A stretch of 64,000 nt of DNA from Rhizobium sp. 18055. Lineage in GTDB: Bacteria > Pseudomonadota > Alphaproteobacteria > Rhizobiales > Rhizobiaceae. The notes beneath the pieces were generated by a model. That model saw only the letters and a program-made list of their open reading frames with translations. It was not told the DNA's origin and made no database searches. The translations under genes were made by a program, and so were the position numbers. The stretch lies in assembly GCF_902706285.1 (NCBI RefSeq), contig NZ_CACSKD010000003.1:372001-436000 (forward strand). The letters are read 5' to 3'. This document shows, in pieces, positions 1 through 7,655 of this stretch; positions within the stretch are counted from its first letter, which is position 1; every line of letters begins with the position of its first letter.

Positions 1-231
1 AGCCTGCGCGCGCAGCGGCGAGTTCTTCTCGACCGCCACACAGTCATGTAGCAAAACGGCCGCAGCAAGAACGCGGGCATCACCGCCTTCGTGTGCCTGG
101 ATGCGCATCGCGTTCTTGAAGACGCGCAGAATATGCGCGAGATCATGCGAACCGTCATCGCCTTCGTGCGAATGTGGAATTAGCGCTGTCGCAAGCGTTT
201 CGAAAGGATGGAAGGCCTGAGCCTCATTCAT
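1..231 (-). CDS. HD-domain phosphohydrolase, 3' end beyond the window
   Basis: Only the first 77 codons are present; the gene runs off the left edge. The translation begins MNEAQAFHPF and contains SHDLAHILRV (about residues 28-37) and VLLHDC (about 64-69). These are the first His and the His-Asp pair of a metal-dependent HD phosphohydrolase. Proteins of this type hydrolyse phosphate esters, often nucleotides, in the cytoplasm, but the substrate cannot be told from this fragment. The ATG is the only good start and has no clear Shine-Dalgarno sequence. A strong 13-bp hairpin lies just upstream. The upstream same-strand neighbour is the GGDEF/EAL gene. Confidence 0.8.
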   Translation of the reverse strand, partial: MNEAQAFHPFETLATALIPHSHEGDDGSHDLAHILRVFKNAMRIQAHEGGDARVLAAAVLLHDCVAVEKNSPLRAQA

Positions 232-242
232 GGTAACACCGA

Positions 243-273
243 GGCTCTGAGAGAGATAGCCTCTCTTAGAGCC
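243..273. terminator. 13-bp stem-loop between GGDEF/EAL gene and HD hydrolase
   Basis: The arms at 243-255 and 261-273 pair over 13 positions with one G-U pair and enclose a 5-nt loop. It sits between the stop of the GGDEF/EAL gene and the start of the HD gene, both on the minus strand. There is no T-run after the stem on that strand, so it is not a textbook intrinsic terminator. It could be a processing or translation-control element for the HD gene. Confidence 0.4.
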
Positions 274-301
274 ACCGGCTTCGAGTCGCAACGTTGCAGC
301 G

Positions 302-2176
302 TCAAACCGCCAGGGCATTCCCCGTTGGCCGTGGCCGTGAAAGCAACTGCGGCACATCGGCAGCCGGACGCGGTGGGCTGATGTAATAACCCTGGATCTC
401 GTCGCATGCTTCCTGTGCCAGCAGCTCCAGTTGCGGGGCCGTCTCGACGCCCTCAACGGTCACCCGCATGCCAAGTGCATCGCCAAGCAGAATGATGGCG
501 CGCATGATCGCAAAGGCTTCCTTGTTGTCCTCGATATCGTTGACGAACGTCTTGTCGATCTTGATCTTGTCGAACGGGAAGCTGCTCAGATAGCTGAGCG
601 ATGAATAGCCGGTGCCGAAATCATCCATGGCGATGCGAATGCCGCGCTGCCTCAGGGCGTGAAGGATCGGCAATGCTTCTTCGCGGTTCTCCATCAACAC
701 GCTCTCGGTAATCTCGATCTCCAGGCGGCTTGGGGACAGCTGGGAAGCCGACAACGCTGCCGAGACATCATCCTCCAGATCGCCAAGGGTAAACTGGATG
801 GCCGACACGTTGACGGCAACCTTGATGCCTTCCGGCCAGGTCGCCGCATCCATGCAGGCGCGCTTCAGCACCCAGCGGCCGATATCGACGATAAGGCCGA
901 CTTCCTCTGCCAGCGGAATGAACTCCAGCGGTGCAATCCGGCCGCGGGTCGCATGGTTCCAGCGGATCAGCGCTTCGAAGCCGGAGATCCGCTGTTCTGC
1001 CATGTCGTAGAGCGGTTGATAGTGCAGTTCGAACTCCTGGTTGGCGACCGCCCTGCGAAGGTCGGCCTCCAGCGCATGGCGGGCCTCGAGCTGCGCTTCC
1101 ATCTCCGAAGTAAAGAAGCGTTCCCCCCGCCTGCCGCCGCTCTTGGCATGTGAGAGCGCGACGCCTGCGTGCTTCAGGAGCACATCGGTATCCATGCCGT
1201 CTTTCGGGCTGAAGGCGATACCCATGGACACGCTGAGTTCGACTGCCTTGTCGCCGCGGCAGAAAGGCTCTGAAAGTTCCCGCCGGATCTGATCGGCAAG
1301 CGCCGTCACGTTCAATGGTTGCTGGCGCCCGCATTGCAGAATGGCAAACTCGTCGGACCCGAGGCGCGCAAGCGTATTGCCCGGCCCGGCGGAGGCGCGC
1401 AGCCGATCGGCCACCTGCCGCAGGATCTTGTCGCCGGCCGACACGCCGAGCGTATTGTTGACCGATTTGAACCGGTCGAGGTTGAGATGAATGAGTGCGA
1501 TCTGCTCGTCGGGCTTGCGGGCGGCGAGCGCCGCATCGAGCCGGTCACGAAAGCTGATGCGGTTCGGCAGGCCGGTGAGGGGGTCGTGATGCGCCAGAAA
1601 GGCAATGCGCTCGGCAGCCTTGCGATCCTCGGTAATGTCGGCATGGATCGAGATATTGCTTCCATCGGCAAGCACCGTCACGACGCTTTGAATAATCCGG
1701 CCGTCATTCATCACCCACTCGCGCCGGCGAATGCGTCCGTTTCCCCGCCCGGCATCGCGCGAGGCGGTCAGCACCTCCGATTTCTCGGCGCCCGCAATCT
1801 TCGCGATCAGGCTGCCGATGGACGTGCCGGGTGTCGTGTCCTGCTCGGCAAAACCGAACAATTGCTGGAAACGGATGTTGGAGACGATCAACCGCTGGTT
1901 TGTATCGAAAAGACTGAGGCCCAGCGGCAGGTGATTGAGAACGACCTCGAAGAGGCGGCGCTGCTCCGCAAGAAAGCTGTTGGCTGCAGACAGGGCAGTG
2001 TGGAGCGCGTCGTTCTCCATTGTAGTGAGATTGGCATGTTGCTCAAGGTGGCTGATGCTGTCCGCCCTGTTGCGGTAGGTATCGAGAACCAGCGCGATCA
2101 AACGTTGCGCGTCGGCAGTTCCGTCTTCGTTGAGTGCTTCCGCGCATTGGCGCCTGAACAGCGCTTCAGCTTCCAT
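302..2176 (-). CDS. PAS-GGDEF-EAL cyclic-di-GMP phosphodiesterase
   Basis: This 624-residue cytoplasmic signalling protein has three parts: a PAS sensor (about 72-185), a GGDEF domain (about 195-355) and an EAL domain (about 370-615). The GGDEF signature reads GSDEF, a change that often weakens cyclase activity. The EAL domain looks complete: FEALIRW, NVSAIQF, EITESVLM, DDFGTGYSSL, KIDKTFV and TVEGVET supply the usual metal- and substrate-binding residues. I infer a c-di-GMP phosphodiesterase with a regulatory GGDEF. No membrane segments are evident. I chose the ATG at 2176 because AGGGGA precedes it by 9 nt; an in-frame ATG 27 nt upstream has no ribosome site. The signal sensed by the PAS domain is unknown. 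Confidence 0.93.
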   Translation of the reverse strand: MEAEALFRRQCAEALNEDGTADAQRLIALVLDTYRNRADSISHLEQHANLTTMENDALHTALSAANSFLAEQRRLFEVVLNHLPLGLSLFDTNQRLIVSNIRFQQLFGFAEQDTTPGTSIGSLIAKIAGAEKSEVLTASRDAGRGNGRIRRREWVMNDGRIIQSVVTVLADGSNISIHADITEDRKAAERIAFLAHHDPLTGLPNRISFRDRLDAALAARKPDEQIALIHLNLDRFKSVNNTLGVSAGDKILRQVADRLRASAGPGNTLARLGSDEFAILQCGRQQPLNVTALADQIRRELSEPFCRGDKAVELSVSMGIAFSPKDGMDTDVLLKHAGVALSHAKSGGRRGERFFTSEMEAQLEARHALEADLRRAVANQEFELHYQPLYDMAEQRISGFEALIRWNHATRGRIAPLEFIPLAEEVGLIVDIGRWVLKRACMDAATWPEGIKVAVNVSAIQFTLGDLEDDVSAALSASQLSPSRLEIEITESVLMENREEALPILHALRQRGIRIAMDDFGTGYSSLSYLSSFPFDKIKIDKTFVNDIEDNKEAFAIMRAIILLGDALGMRVTVEGVETAPQLELLAQEACDEIQGYYISPPRPAADVPQLLSRPRPTGNALAV

Positions 2177-2498
2177 GGCTGCCCATCCCCTGTATGGTTG
2201 CATGGAGGAGGGCGCTGGAACGTCGGTTCAACTTTCCCAGTGCTGGATTGCGGTGCGGCGCGCGCGACATGCGAGGACATTCCCGAAGTGTCAGAAGCAA
2301 GTGAATATACAATTTAAAGTAGGTTTTAGTCGACAAATCTGCCAGGTATAATCCCCTGGTCGCATTAATATTCGGTTGCAGTGCAAAAAGATATATGCAT
2401 CGCGCTATATTTATCCAGTGGGCAACACCCGCAGAAACTTGATAAAAGCCAATTTCCAGAACTGCCGCGGATAAAAGGTCACACTTTGTCAACTATGG

Positions 2499-2514
2499 TT
2501 AATACAGCATTAAC
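2499..2514 (+). promoter_or_regulatory. CtrA-type binding site (TTAA-N7-TTAAC)
   Basis: The sequence TTAATACAGCATTAAC matches the full CtrA recognition pattern TTAA-N7-TTAAC of alphaproteobacteria exactly. It lies 111 nt upstream of the EF-hand gene start and just ahead of a possible -35 element, the usual position for CtrA-activated promoters. It could also act on the divergent GGDEF/EAL gene, more than 300 nt away. Binding is inferred from sequence only. Confidence 0.6.
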
Positions 2515-2520
2515 AGCTTA

Positions 2521-2549
2521 TTGACGCATCCCGCAAATCAGGTTATCGA
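2521..2549 (+). promoter_or_regulatory. candidate promoter for the small EF-hand gene
   Basis: TTGACG (2521-2526) and TATCGA (2544-2549) are separated by 17 nt. The -10 element is a weak match. The CtrA-type box ends 6 nt before the -35, consistent with an activator site. A transcript starting here would have a leader of about 70 nt. Confidence 0.35.
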
Positions 2550-2624
2550 CCTCCTATTAGTTCTGATTTTCCCTGTTCGTATTGCGTACAAACATCATCG
2601 GTAATGCGGTGAATGGAGGTTTGT

Positions 2625-2939
2625 ATGAGCCGTGTTTCATCTGTACTGGATACGTCGTATGCGTATCTTGCGACACTATCGAGACTAGACTCCAATGGTG
2701 ACGGCGTGTTGAGCCGTGGCGAGCGTGCGGCTGATGAGAAGCCGGGTATTTTGGTTGAGACAAGCCAAGGCGACGACACCCAAGAACTCGCCCCAAAGCT
2801 TTCCAACGGCGTGCTTGCGTTCATGATGGCAACGCGACAGGTCGGCAACTCGAACTCCGGCTATCAAAGCCAGGGTAGCGTTTCCGACGTTCTGTACCGA
2901 AACACCTATGGCCAGTACGATATGGATATCGCTTCCTGA
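2625..2939 (+). CDS. small single EF-hand protein of unknown function
   Basis: This 104-residue protein carries one canonical EF-hand calcium loop at residues 22-33: Asp22, Asn24, Asp26, Gly27, Val28, Ser30 and Glu33 occupy the coordinating positions. I see no signal peptide, membrane segment or second EF-hand, so it may dimerise or bind calcium weakly. The C-terminal half is rich in Ser, Gly, Asn and Gln and has no recognised domain. The start is set by GGAGG 5 nt before the ATG; an ATG 12 nt earlier overlaps that site. It is a single-gene unit with a CtrA-type box upstream and an intrinsic terminator downstream. The function is not known to me. Confidence 0.75.
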   Translation: MSRVSSVLDTSYAYLATLSRLDSNGDGVLSRGERAADEKPGILVETSQGDDTQELAPKLSNGVLAFMMATRQVGNSNSGYQSQGSVSDVLYRNTYGQYDMDIAS

Positions 2940-2969
2940 TCGATGGCTGGATAGATTGATTGATGAAGA

Positions 2970-2997
2970 AGCCGGCCGTTGGTCGGCTTTTTCTTTG
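2970..2997 (+). terminator. intrinsic terminator of the EF-hand gene
   Basis: An 8-bp stem (2970-2977 with 2981-2988, one G-U pair) with a GTT loop is followed by TTTTTCTTT. It separates the EF-hand gene from sodC. Confidence 0.85.
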
Positions 2998-3065
2998 CCT
3001 GCTTTTGCTGGAACACCGACACCTCGCATGCGTTGTGGATGAGAGCCAAAAAGGAGGGAAGGCCT

Positions 3066-3581
3066 ATGAAACATCTTCTGTCACTTGCGTTCGTAACTGT
3101 TGCGGCCCTGACAACGGCAGCATCGGCCCAGGACAAGCAGACAGCCACGGCAAACTTTGTCGGCGCCGATGGCAAGGAAAACGGGCGGGCATCTTTGACG
3201 ACTGCCGCCGCGGGTGGTGTGCTGATCGAACTCGAGGTATCCGGTCTTCCGGCCAACAAATGGGTCGCATTCCATGTCCACGAGACCGGCAAATGCGATG
3301 CCGCCGGCCATCACGAATCTGCAGGCAAGCACTTCAATCCGACCAATGCAGAACACGGCCTGCTCGCCGCCAACGGGCCGCATGCCGGCGACATGCCGAA
3401 CCAGCATGTCGGGCAGGATGGCGTGCTGAGGGCACAGGTCTTCGACAGCATGGTGACGCTCGATGGCAAGGAGAACGGCATTCGCGGCCGGGCCCTGATG
3501 GTCCACGCCAACTCCGACGACTACCGCAGCCAGCCATCAGGCGATGCCGGCGCCCGCCTTGCCTGTGCCGTCATCAAATAG
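3066..3581 (+). CDS. sodC: periplasmic Cu/Zn superoxide dismutase
   Basis: This 171-residue enzyme converts superoxide to oxygen and hydrogen peroxide in the periplasm. Residues 1-21 form a signal peptide (MKHLLSLAFV to ASA). Copper ligands are His70, His72, His89 and His147. Zinc ligands are His89, His97, His106 and Asp109. Cys77 and Cys167 fit the structural disulfide, and an Arg near residue 164 matches the substrate-guiding Arg. AAGGAGGGAAGG precedes the ATG at good spacing; longer in-frame starts would bury the signal peptide. It lies alone between two hairpins, so it is probably monocistronic. Confidence 0.95.
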   Translation: MKHLLSLAFVTVAALTTAASAQDKQTATANFVGADGKENGRASLTTAAAGGVLIELEVSGLPANKWVAFHVHETGKCDAAGHHESAGKHFNPTNAEHGLLAANGPHAGDMPNQHVGQDGVLRAQVFDSMVTLDGKENGIRGRALMVHANSDDYRSQPSGDAGARLACAVIK

Positions 3582-3605
3582 CGCTTGATGCACCCAATTG
3601 CATCC

Positions 3606-3637
3606 AAAGGCGGTCGCCCGACAAGGCGGCCGCCTTT
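3606..3637. terminator. bidirectional terminator between sodC and MscS gene
   Basis: A 13-bp stem (3606-3618 with 3625-3637, one G-U pair) with a 6-nt loop starts with AAA and ends with TTT. It serves two convergent genes, and its right arm overlaps the MscS stop codon. Confidence 0.75.
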
Positions 3638-4445
3638 ACAGGATCGGCAAGCCCTTCTCATCGAAGCCGGCCTTCACCCGGCCGAGAATATCCCGGCGCG
3701 TATCATCCCAGTTCGCCGTTTTTGCCCAGTAGCGAAGCGTCAGCGTGATCTTGTCCGAGGTCACGGTCTCGATGAACGCTTTCGGTTGGGGTGTGCTTTC
3801 GACCCGCGAATCGGCCTTGGCAATATCCGTCAAGGTCGCGACGGCCAGGTCTATATCGTCGCTTGAACGAATATTGATGGTCAGGTCGTTCTTGCGCGTC
3901 TTCTCGCGGCTATAGTTGGTGATCGGCGTATTCCAGAGTGTGGAATTCGGCGCCAGCAGGTAGAGCCCGTCGGCGGTGCGGAACTCCGTCGCAAATAGCC
4001 CGATCTCCCGCACTGTCCCGGCAACGCTCCCCGTGGAAATGTACTCGCCAACCCTGAACGGCCGAAGGATCAGCAGCATGATGCCCGCCGCAATATTCTG
4101 CAGTGTCCCCTGCAGCGCCAGGCCGATCGCCAGGCCGGCAGCGCCGAGTGCCGCAATGATCGACGCCGTCTGCACACCGAACTGGCCAAGCACGGTGACG
4201 AAGACGAGGATCAGCAGCGCATAGTGCAGCACGTTGGTGAAGAAACGTGCCAGCGTCTCGTCGATGCCGCGAACCCGGGAGATACCTTCGAAAGCCCAGC
4301 GGCTGACGAAACTCGCCAGCACCCAGCCCAATATCAGCAGAATGAGGGCGCCGAGAATGGAGAACGAATATTGAACCGCAAGCGCGCTGGCCTGGTTCAA
4401 AGCCGTGCGGGTTGCCACGATAGCGTCGGTAGCCTGTTGTTCCAT
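3636..4445 (-). CDS. small-conductance mechanosensitive channel (MscS family)
   Basis: This 269-residue inner-membrane channel opens under membrane tension to release solutes during osmotic downshock. Three hydrophobic segments occur at about 20-45, 62-90 and 92-125. The third is the Ala/Gly-rich pore helix (AALGAAGLAIGLALQGTLQN), typical of MscS. The cytoplasmic vestibule domain follows, with LRPFRVGEYI and APNSTLW. Its length is close to that of E. coli MscS (286). I chose the ATG at 4445 because the upstream in-frame sequence has no channel character and overlaps the phosphatase gene. Its ribosome site (GGCGAG) is weak. Confidence 0.92.
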   Translation of the reverse strand: MEQQATDAIVATRTALNQASALAVQYSFSILGALILLILGWVLASFVSRWAFEGISRVRGIDETLARFFTNVLHYALLILVFVTVLGQFGVQTASIIAALGAAGLAIGLALQGTLQNIAAGIMLLILRPFRVGEYISTGSVAGTVREIGLFATEFRTADGLYLLAPNSTLWNTPITNYSREKTRKNDLTINIRSSDDIDLAVATLTDIAKADSRVESTPQPKAFIETVTSDKITLTLRYWAKTANWDDTRRDILGRVKAGFDEKGLPIL

Positions 4446-4518
4446 GATCTCGCCAAATGCCTGAAATGATTGTGTGTCGACCTGCGTAGATGGGACAGCC
4501 GACAGGCGCGTCAACCAC

Positions 4519-5049
4519 TTAAACCGTTTGCGGCTCGCGCAGCGCAAGCACGAACGGTGCGTTTCCATCCGCATCGGCGCCACGCCCGATGCCCTTGATC
4601 GCGGTAACCAGCCGCCCATTGCGGCCAAGCAGTTCATCGCCGATCTCGATGATCCGCATGTTCGGCGTCGCATATGGCGAGGCCATGCGCAAACGCTGCG
4701 CCAGCGCGATCTCGTCCTGATCTGGCACCAGTGACAGCGCCGCGATCAGCGCTGCCGCCGGCGAGCGCGACACACCCATCCAGCAGTGCACCAAGAGCGG
4801 TGCCGTCTGGTCCCACTGGCCTGCGAAGTCGATGATTTCGCGAACATGCGTTGCATCCGGCGCGACGAGGTTGCCGGTGCCCTTGAAGGTGATGTCGTTC
4901 ATGTTGAGCAGCAGGTGCCGATGGGCGTGGATCACCGCCGGGCGATGGAACGTCTGCTCCTTCGCCATCAGGCTGATCATCTCACGGGCGCGATGCCGGA
5001 CCGCCATTTCGGCAATACGGGCAAGCGGTGCAACCACGATCGATGTCAT
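4519..5049 (-). CDS. dual-specificity-type protein tyrosine phosphatase
   Basis: This 176-residue cytoplasmic protein has the Cys-based phosphatase signature HCWMGVSRS at residues 88-96. Cys89 is the expected nucleophile and Arg95 the phosphate-binding residue. An acidic residue suitable as general acid is likely in the loop before it. Rhizobial relatives are annotated as protein tyrosine phosphatases, but the substrate is unknown. The start overlaps the stop of the HD-domain gene by 4 nt (ATGA), so the two are translationally coupled in an operon with ygfZ. Confidence 0.85.
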   Translation of the reverse strand: MTSIVVAPLARIAEMAVRHRAREMISLMAKEQTFHRPAVIHAHRHLLLNMNDITFKGTGNLVAPDATHVREIIDFAGQWDQTAPLLVHCWMGVSRSPAAALIAALSLVPDQDEIALAQRLRMASPYATPNMRIIEIGDELLGRNGRLVTAIKGIGRGADADGNAPFVLALREPQTV

Positions 5050-5648
5050 GGCCTGCCCCTGCTGCCGTCGATCGCCTCGAAGCGCTCGGAAAACAGCCGC
5101 TGCGCCTCGGTCGCGGGCAGGGGTGTCAGCATCAGCATGTCCCTGGTGATGCCGCGGGGCTGGCCGAACAGTTTCTGCGCCTCAGCCGTGCTGAAGCCCG
5201 CCAGCTGCGATGCCTCGAAATAGGCGGCAATCGTGTCGGCCTTCTTGATCTTGTCCTTGAGTTCGCGCCCGGCATGCGGTGGCAGGCCGAACCGCAGGTG
5301 GATCGCCGCCTCCAACCGCTTCTCGACCATCTTGTAGCCACCACCGACCACCGATTTGAACGGTGAGATCATGTCGCCGATCACATATTCGGGCGCATCG
5401 TGCAACAGTGCCAGCAGGCATTGATCCGGCGTGGTCTCGTTCATGCGCCGAAAGATGTCCTCGACCACAAGGCTATGCTGGGCAACAGAGAACGCATGAT
5501 CGCCGGATGTCTGCCCGTTCCAGCGGGCGACGCGCGCCAGGCCATGGGCGATGTCGCTGACCTCGACATCAAGAGGCGAGGGGTCGAGCAGATCCAGTCG
5601 GCGGCCGGACAGCATCCGCTGCCATGCGCGGGGAGCCTTAGCCGTCAA
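5046..5648 (-). CDS. HD-domain hydrolase (YfbR-like)
   Basis: This 200-residue protein belongs to the HD superfamily of metal-dependent phosphohydrolases. His58 (VAQHS), His83-Asp84 (LLHDAPE) and a later Asp in KKADT supply the metal ligands. The arrangement resembles YfbR, which removes phosphate from deoxynucleoside 5'-monophosphates. That activity is inferred from family resemblance. It overlaps the phosphatase gene downstream and ygfZ upstream by 4 nt each, giving a three-gene coupled operon. Confidence 0.85.
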   Translation of the reverse strand: MTAKAPRAWQRMLSGRRLDLLDPSPLDVEVSDIAHGLARVARWNGQTSGDHAFSVAQHSLVVEDIFRRMNETTPDQCLLALLHDAPEYVIGDMISPFKSVVGGGYKMVEKRLEAAIHLRFGLPPHAGRELKDKIKKADTIAAYFEASQLAGFSTAEAQKLFGQPRGITRDMLMLTPLPATEAQRLFSERFEAIDGSRGRP

Positions 5649-6481
5649 GCGCTGGCCTCGTCGGAGGCAGAAGGAAACACAAGTCCGGACCAGGCAGGCA
5701 GCGCCACGGTAACTTCGACGTCGCCGGCAAGCAGCGGCGTGCCCGATGACATCGCTTCACCGGCGCGGTCGATGCGGATGATCGCAAGACCGCTACGTCC
5801 GGAAACCGAGCCGAGCGTGCCGACCGGCTTGCCGGATGCGGTAATCTCGGTACCGGAAGCGGGAAGGGCCTCGACGCTGCTGACAGTCACCACGCGGCGG
5901 CGTGCCGTGCCGCGGTGCTGCATGCGCGAAACCACCTCCTGGCCGACATAGCACCCCTTCTTGAAGGAAAGGCCGCCATTGAGATCCAACAGCACATCAT
6001 GCGGAAAAGCGTCCTGCAGCGCGTAGTCGAAGCCGGAGGCCGCCACGCCATGGGCGGCGCGCAGCGCGTCGTAGGCCGCCACATCATCGTCGCCATGCTG
6101 GCCGGGTGTCCGGGATACGTCGATCCCTGCCTTGGCAAACCGGCTGTCACGGAAGCCGGTCGCCACATTGTCTCCCCATGAAACGGTGACGCCTTCGCCA
6201 TCGGCCGCAAGCGCCACGGCAGCGCGAAGCTTGTACATCGTCAGCCGCTTCGTCAGCGCTTCCCGTTGCAACTCATCCGTCTCGATCACGAAGTCGTCGC
6301 CGTCGCGCCAGATCATGAAGTCGAACAGGATCTTGCCCTGCGGCGTCAGCAATGCGCCGGGCCGCGTTTCATCGGCGCCGAGCGAGACGATATCGGTGGT
6401 GATCAGGTTCTGCAGAAAGGGCTGCGCTTCGATACCGCTTACCCGGATGAGCGCGCGGTCTTTCAGAAATACGGCTGGCAT
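5645..6481 (-). CDS. ygfZ: folate-binding YgfZ/GcvT-fold protein
   Basis: This 278-residue protein has the family signature KGCYVGQE at residues 175-182, containing the conserved Cys. The GcvT-like fold covers most of the chain. YgfZ proteins bind tetrahydrofolate and help repair or assemble iron-sulfur enzymes such as MiaB. It is the first gene of the operon with the HD hydrolase and tyrosine phosphatase, and its stop overlaps the next start by 4 nt. Its length is slightly below that of E. coli YgfZ (326). Confidence 0.92.
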   Translation of the reverse strand: MPAVFLKDRALIRVSGIEAQPFLQNLITTDIVSLGADETRPGALLTPQGKILFDFMIWRDGDDFVIETDELQREALTKRLTMYKLRAAVALAADGEGVTVSWGDNVATGFRDSRFAKAGIDVSRTPGQHGDDDVAAYDALRAAHGVAASGFDYALQDAFPHDVLLDLNGGLSFKKGCYVGQEVVSRMQHRGTARRRVVTVSSVEALPASGTEITASGKPVGTLGSVSGRSGLAIIRIDRAGEAMSSGTPLLAGDVEVTVALPAWSGLVFPSASDEASA

Positions 6482-6542
6482 AGGCGCACCTGTGGCGTTG
6501 TTATCGCTCAGAAGTATGTCTTCAGGGCAGGGATCGCAAGCG

Positions 6543-7277
6543 TCAGTCGCCGGCAGTGAAAAACTTCCACTTGCCGTCAGCGGTGATGCCGAGGCGATAG
6601 AAATTGTATCCGCCGAATTCCTGCATGTCGGAGAGATCGCCGGCGGTCACGATCCGCAGCAGCTCGACGCGCTCCGGCGGCGTCAGCTTCTTCAGGTCCT
6701 TCTCCGCGAAGTAGGGCCAGACATACATGTCATCGGCCGTACCCTGGCCGACATGAACAAAGCCGGTCGAGATGATGTCGAGGATGATCGCCAGGATTTC
6801 ATCGCCGTCCGGATCGCCGGAGAGATCCTTCAGCGCGCCGATCGGGTCATCCGTTGCCTCGCCGACACTCACCTGTGTCTGTGTCGCACCCGTGCCGAAC
6901 AGTGGTCGCAGCCGCTCCAGATCGCCCGAGGCGGCAGCCTCGACGATCTGTTCGCGCATGCGCCGCACCGGTTCCGGTACTTTACTGATATCGTAGAGCA
7001 CATCGACGGGCTTGGAACTGTCCTGCGCACCCGGTGTCGTGTCGGGGCTCTGGCCATCAGGCTTGCTGATCACCGGGCCGGGCGCGGGAACGCCAGTCGG
7101 CACGCTCGGGGCCGCTGGTTTATCGCTCGATGTGCTGTCGGAAAGGCCCGGCGTCTTCTGCAGCTCGGAAAGCGCAAACGCTGAGGGCGCGCTCATCAGG
7201 CTGCTGGCACCGAGGCTGATTGCAAGCAAAAGCGGCGCCATCGCGGGCCGCGAAGCATTGTTCATATCGGTGCGCAT
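6543..7277 (-). CDS. secreted protein of unknown function
   Basis: This 244-residue protein begins with a signal peptide of about 37 residues ending near SAPSAFALS. A Pro/Ser/Thr-rich linker (about 40-85) and a compact C-terminal domain follow, with RRMREQIVEAA, LRPLFGTG and a final KWKFFTAGD. The domain may be one of the general periplasmic ligand-binding folds; I do not recognise it. The ATG at 7277 follows GAGAG by 4 nt; another in-frame ATG lies 12 nt downstream. It starts 16 nt after the preceding small gene, so they form a unit with a CtrA-type box upstream. Orthologues probably exist in other rhizobia, which I cannot check. Confidence 0.8.
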   Translation of the reverse strand: MRTDMNNASRPAMAPLLLAISLGASSLMSAPSAFALSELQKTPGLSDSTSSDKPAAPSVPTGVPAPGPVISKPDGQSPDTTPGAQDSSKPVDVLYDISKVPEPVRRMREQIVEAAASGDLERLRPLFGTGATQTQVSVGEATDDPIGALKDLSGDPDGDEILAIILDIISTGFVHVGQGTADDMYVWPYFAEKDLKKLTPPERVELLRIVTAGDLSDMQEFGGYNFYRLGITADGKWKFFTAGD

Positions 7278-7293
7278 AAAACTCTCTGTGCTG

Positions 7294-7551
7294 TTATTGC
7301 AGGGTGCGAGTCGGAGAAAACTCACCGGCCAGCATGCGTTCTCGCAACGATTCCAGCAAGGCTTCTGCACTGTTTTCGCCATGAAGGCGGATGGTTTCAC
7401 GAAGAGCATGAATGATCGCCGTATCGGCGATGATCTCAGGCTCGATGCCGTCTGCCATGCCATCGGCCCAGGCTTCGTTATGGTACTCCAGCGCCGCCTG
7501 CATCTTTTCGTGGACGATCATGTCGTCGATGTCGTTGAGGCTCGGTTCCAT
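7294..7551 (-). CDS. small acidic protein of unknown function
   Basis: This 85-residue protein (begins MEPSLNDIDD) is acidic and mostly predicted helical, with no signal peptide, Cys or recognised motif. I chose the ATG at 7551 because GAGGAA lies upstream at a workable distance; an in-frame ATG 21 nt earlier has only AAGG directly next to it. It is the first gene of a two-gene unit with the secreted protein. A perfect CtrA-type box lies about 90 nt upstream. It could be a small regulator or adaptor, but nothing in the sequence proves this. Confidence 0.7.
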   Translation of the reverse strand: MEPSLNDIDDMIVHEKMQAALEYHNEAWADGMADGIEPEIIADTAIIHALRETIRLHGENSAEALLESLRERMLAGEFSPTRTLQ

Positions 7552-7639
7552 TGTCTTTTCCTCGAACTGCATGCCTTACTGCCTGGTTAACAACTCTATC
7601 AGCCTTTTCCCAAAACGACACGTGCGCAGGTGAAAAGAG

Positions 7640-7655
7640 GTTAATTTATCGTTAA
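7640..7655 (-). promoter_or_regulatory. CtrA-type binding site (TTAA-N7-TTAAC)
   Basis: On the minus strand the sequence reads TTAACGATAAATTAAC, an exact TTAA-N7-TTAAC match. It lies 89 nt upstream of the small acidic protein gene and overlaps the stop codon of the preceding TIGR02301 gene. The position fits control of the two-gene unit that follows. Binding is inferred. Confidence 0.6.

Larger units (their letters stand above)
2177..2624. other. 448-nt AT-rich intergenic region with regulatory signals
   Basis: This divergent intergenic stretch is clearly AT-richer than its surroundings. It lies between the GGDEF/EAL gene and the small EF-hand gene. It holds the CtrA-type box and a candidate promoter, listed separately. 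I see no tRNA, no convincing small gene and no repeat. Confidence 0.6.

Noticed and set aside
2166-2492. Minus-strand open frame of about 108 codons in the AT-rich gap
   Set aside because: It overlaps the start of the GGDEF/EAL gene and shows no domain or coding character.
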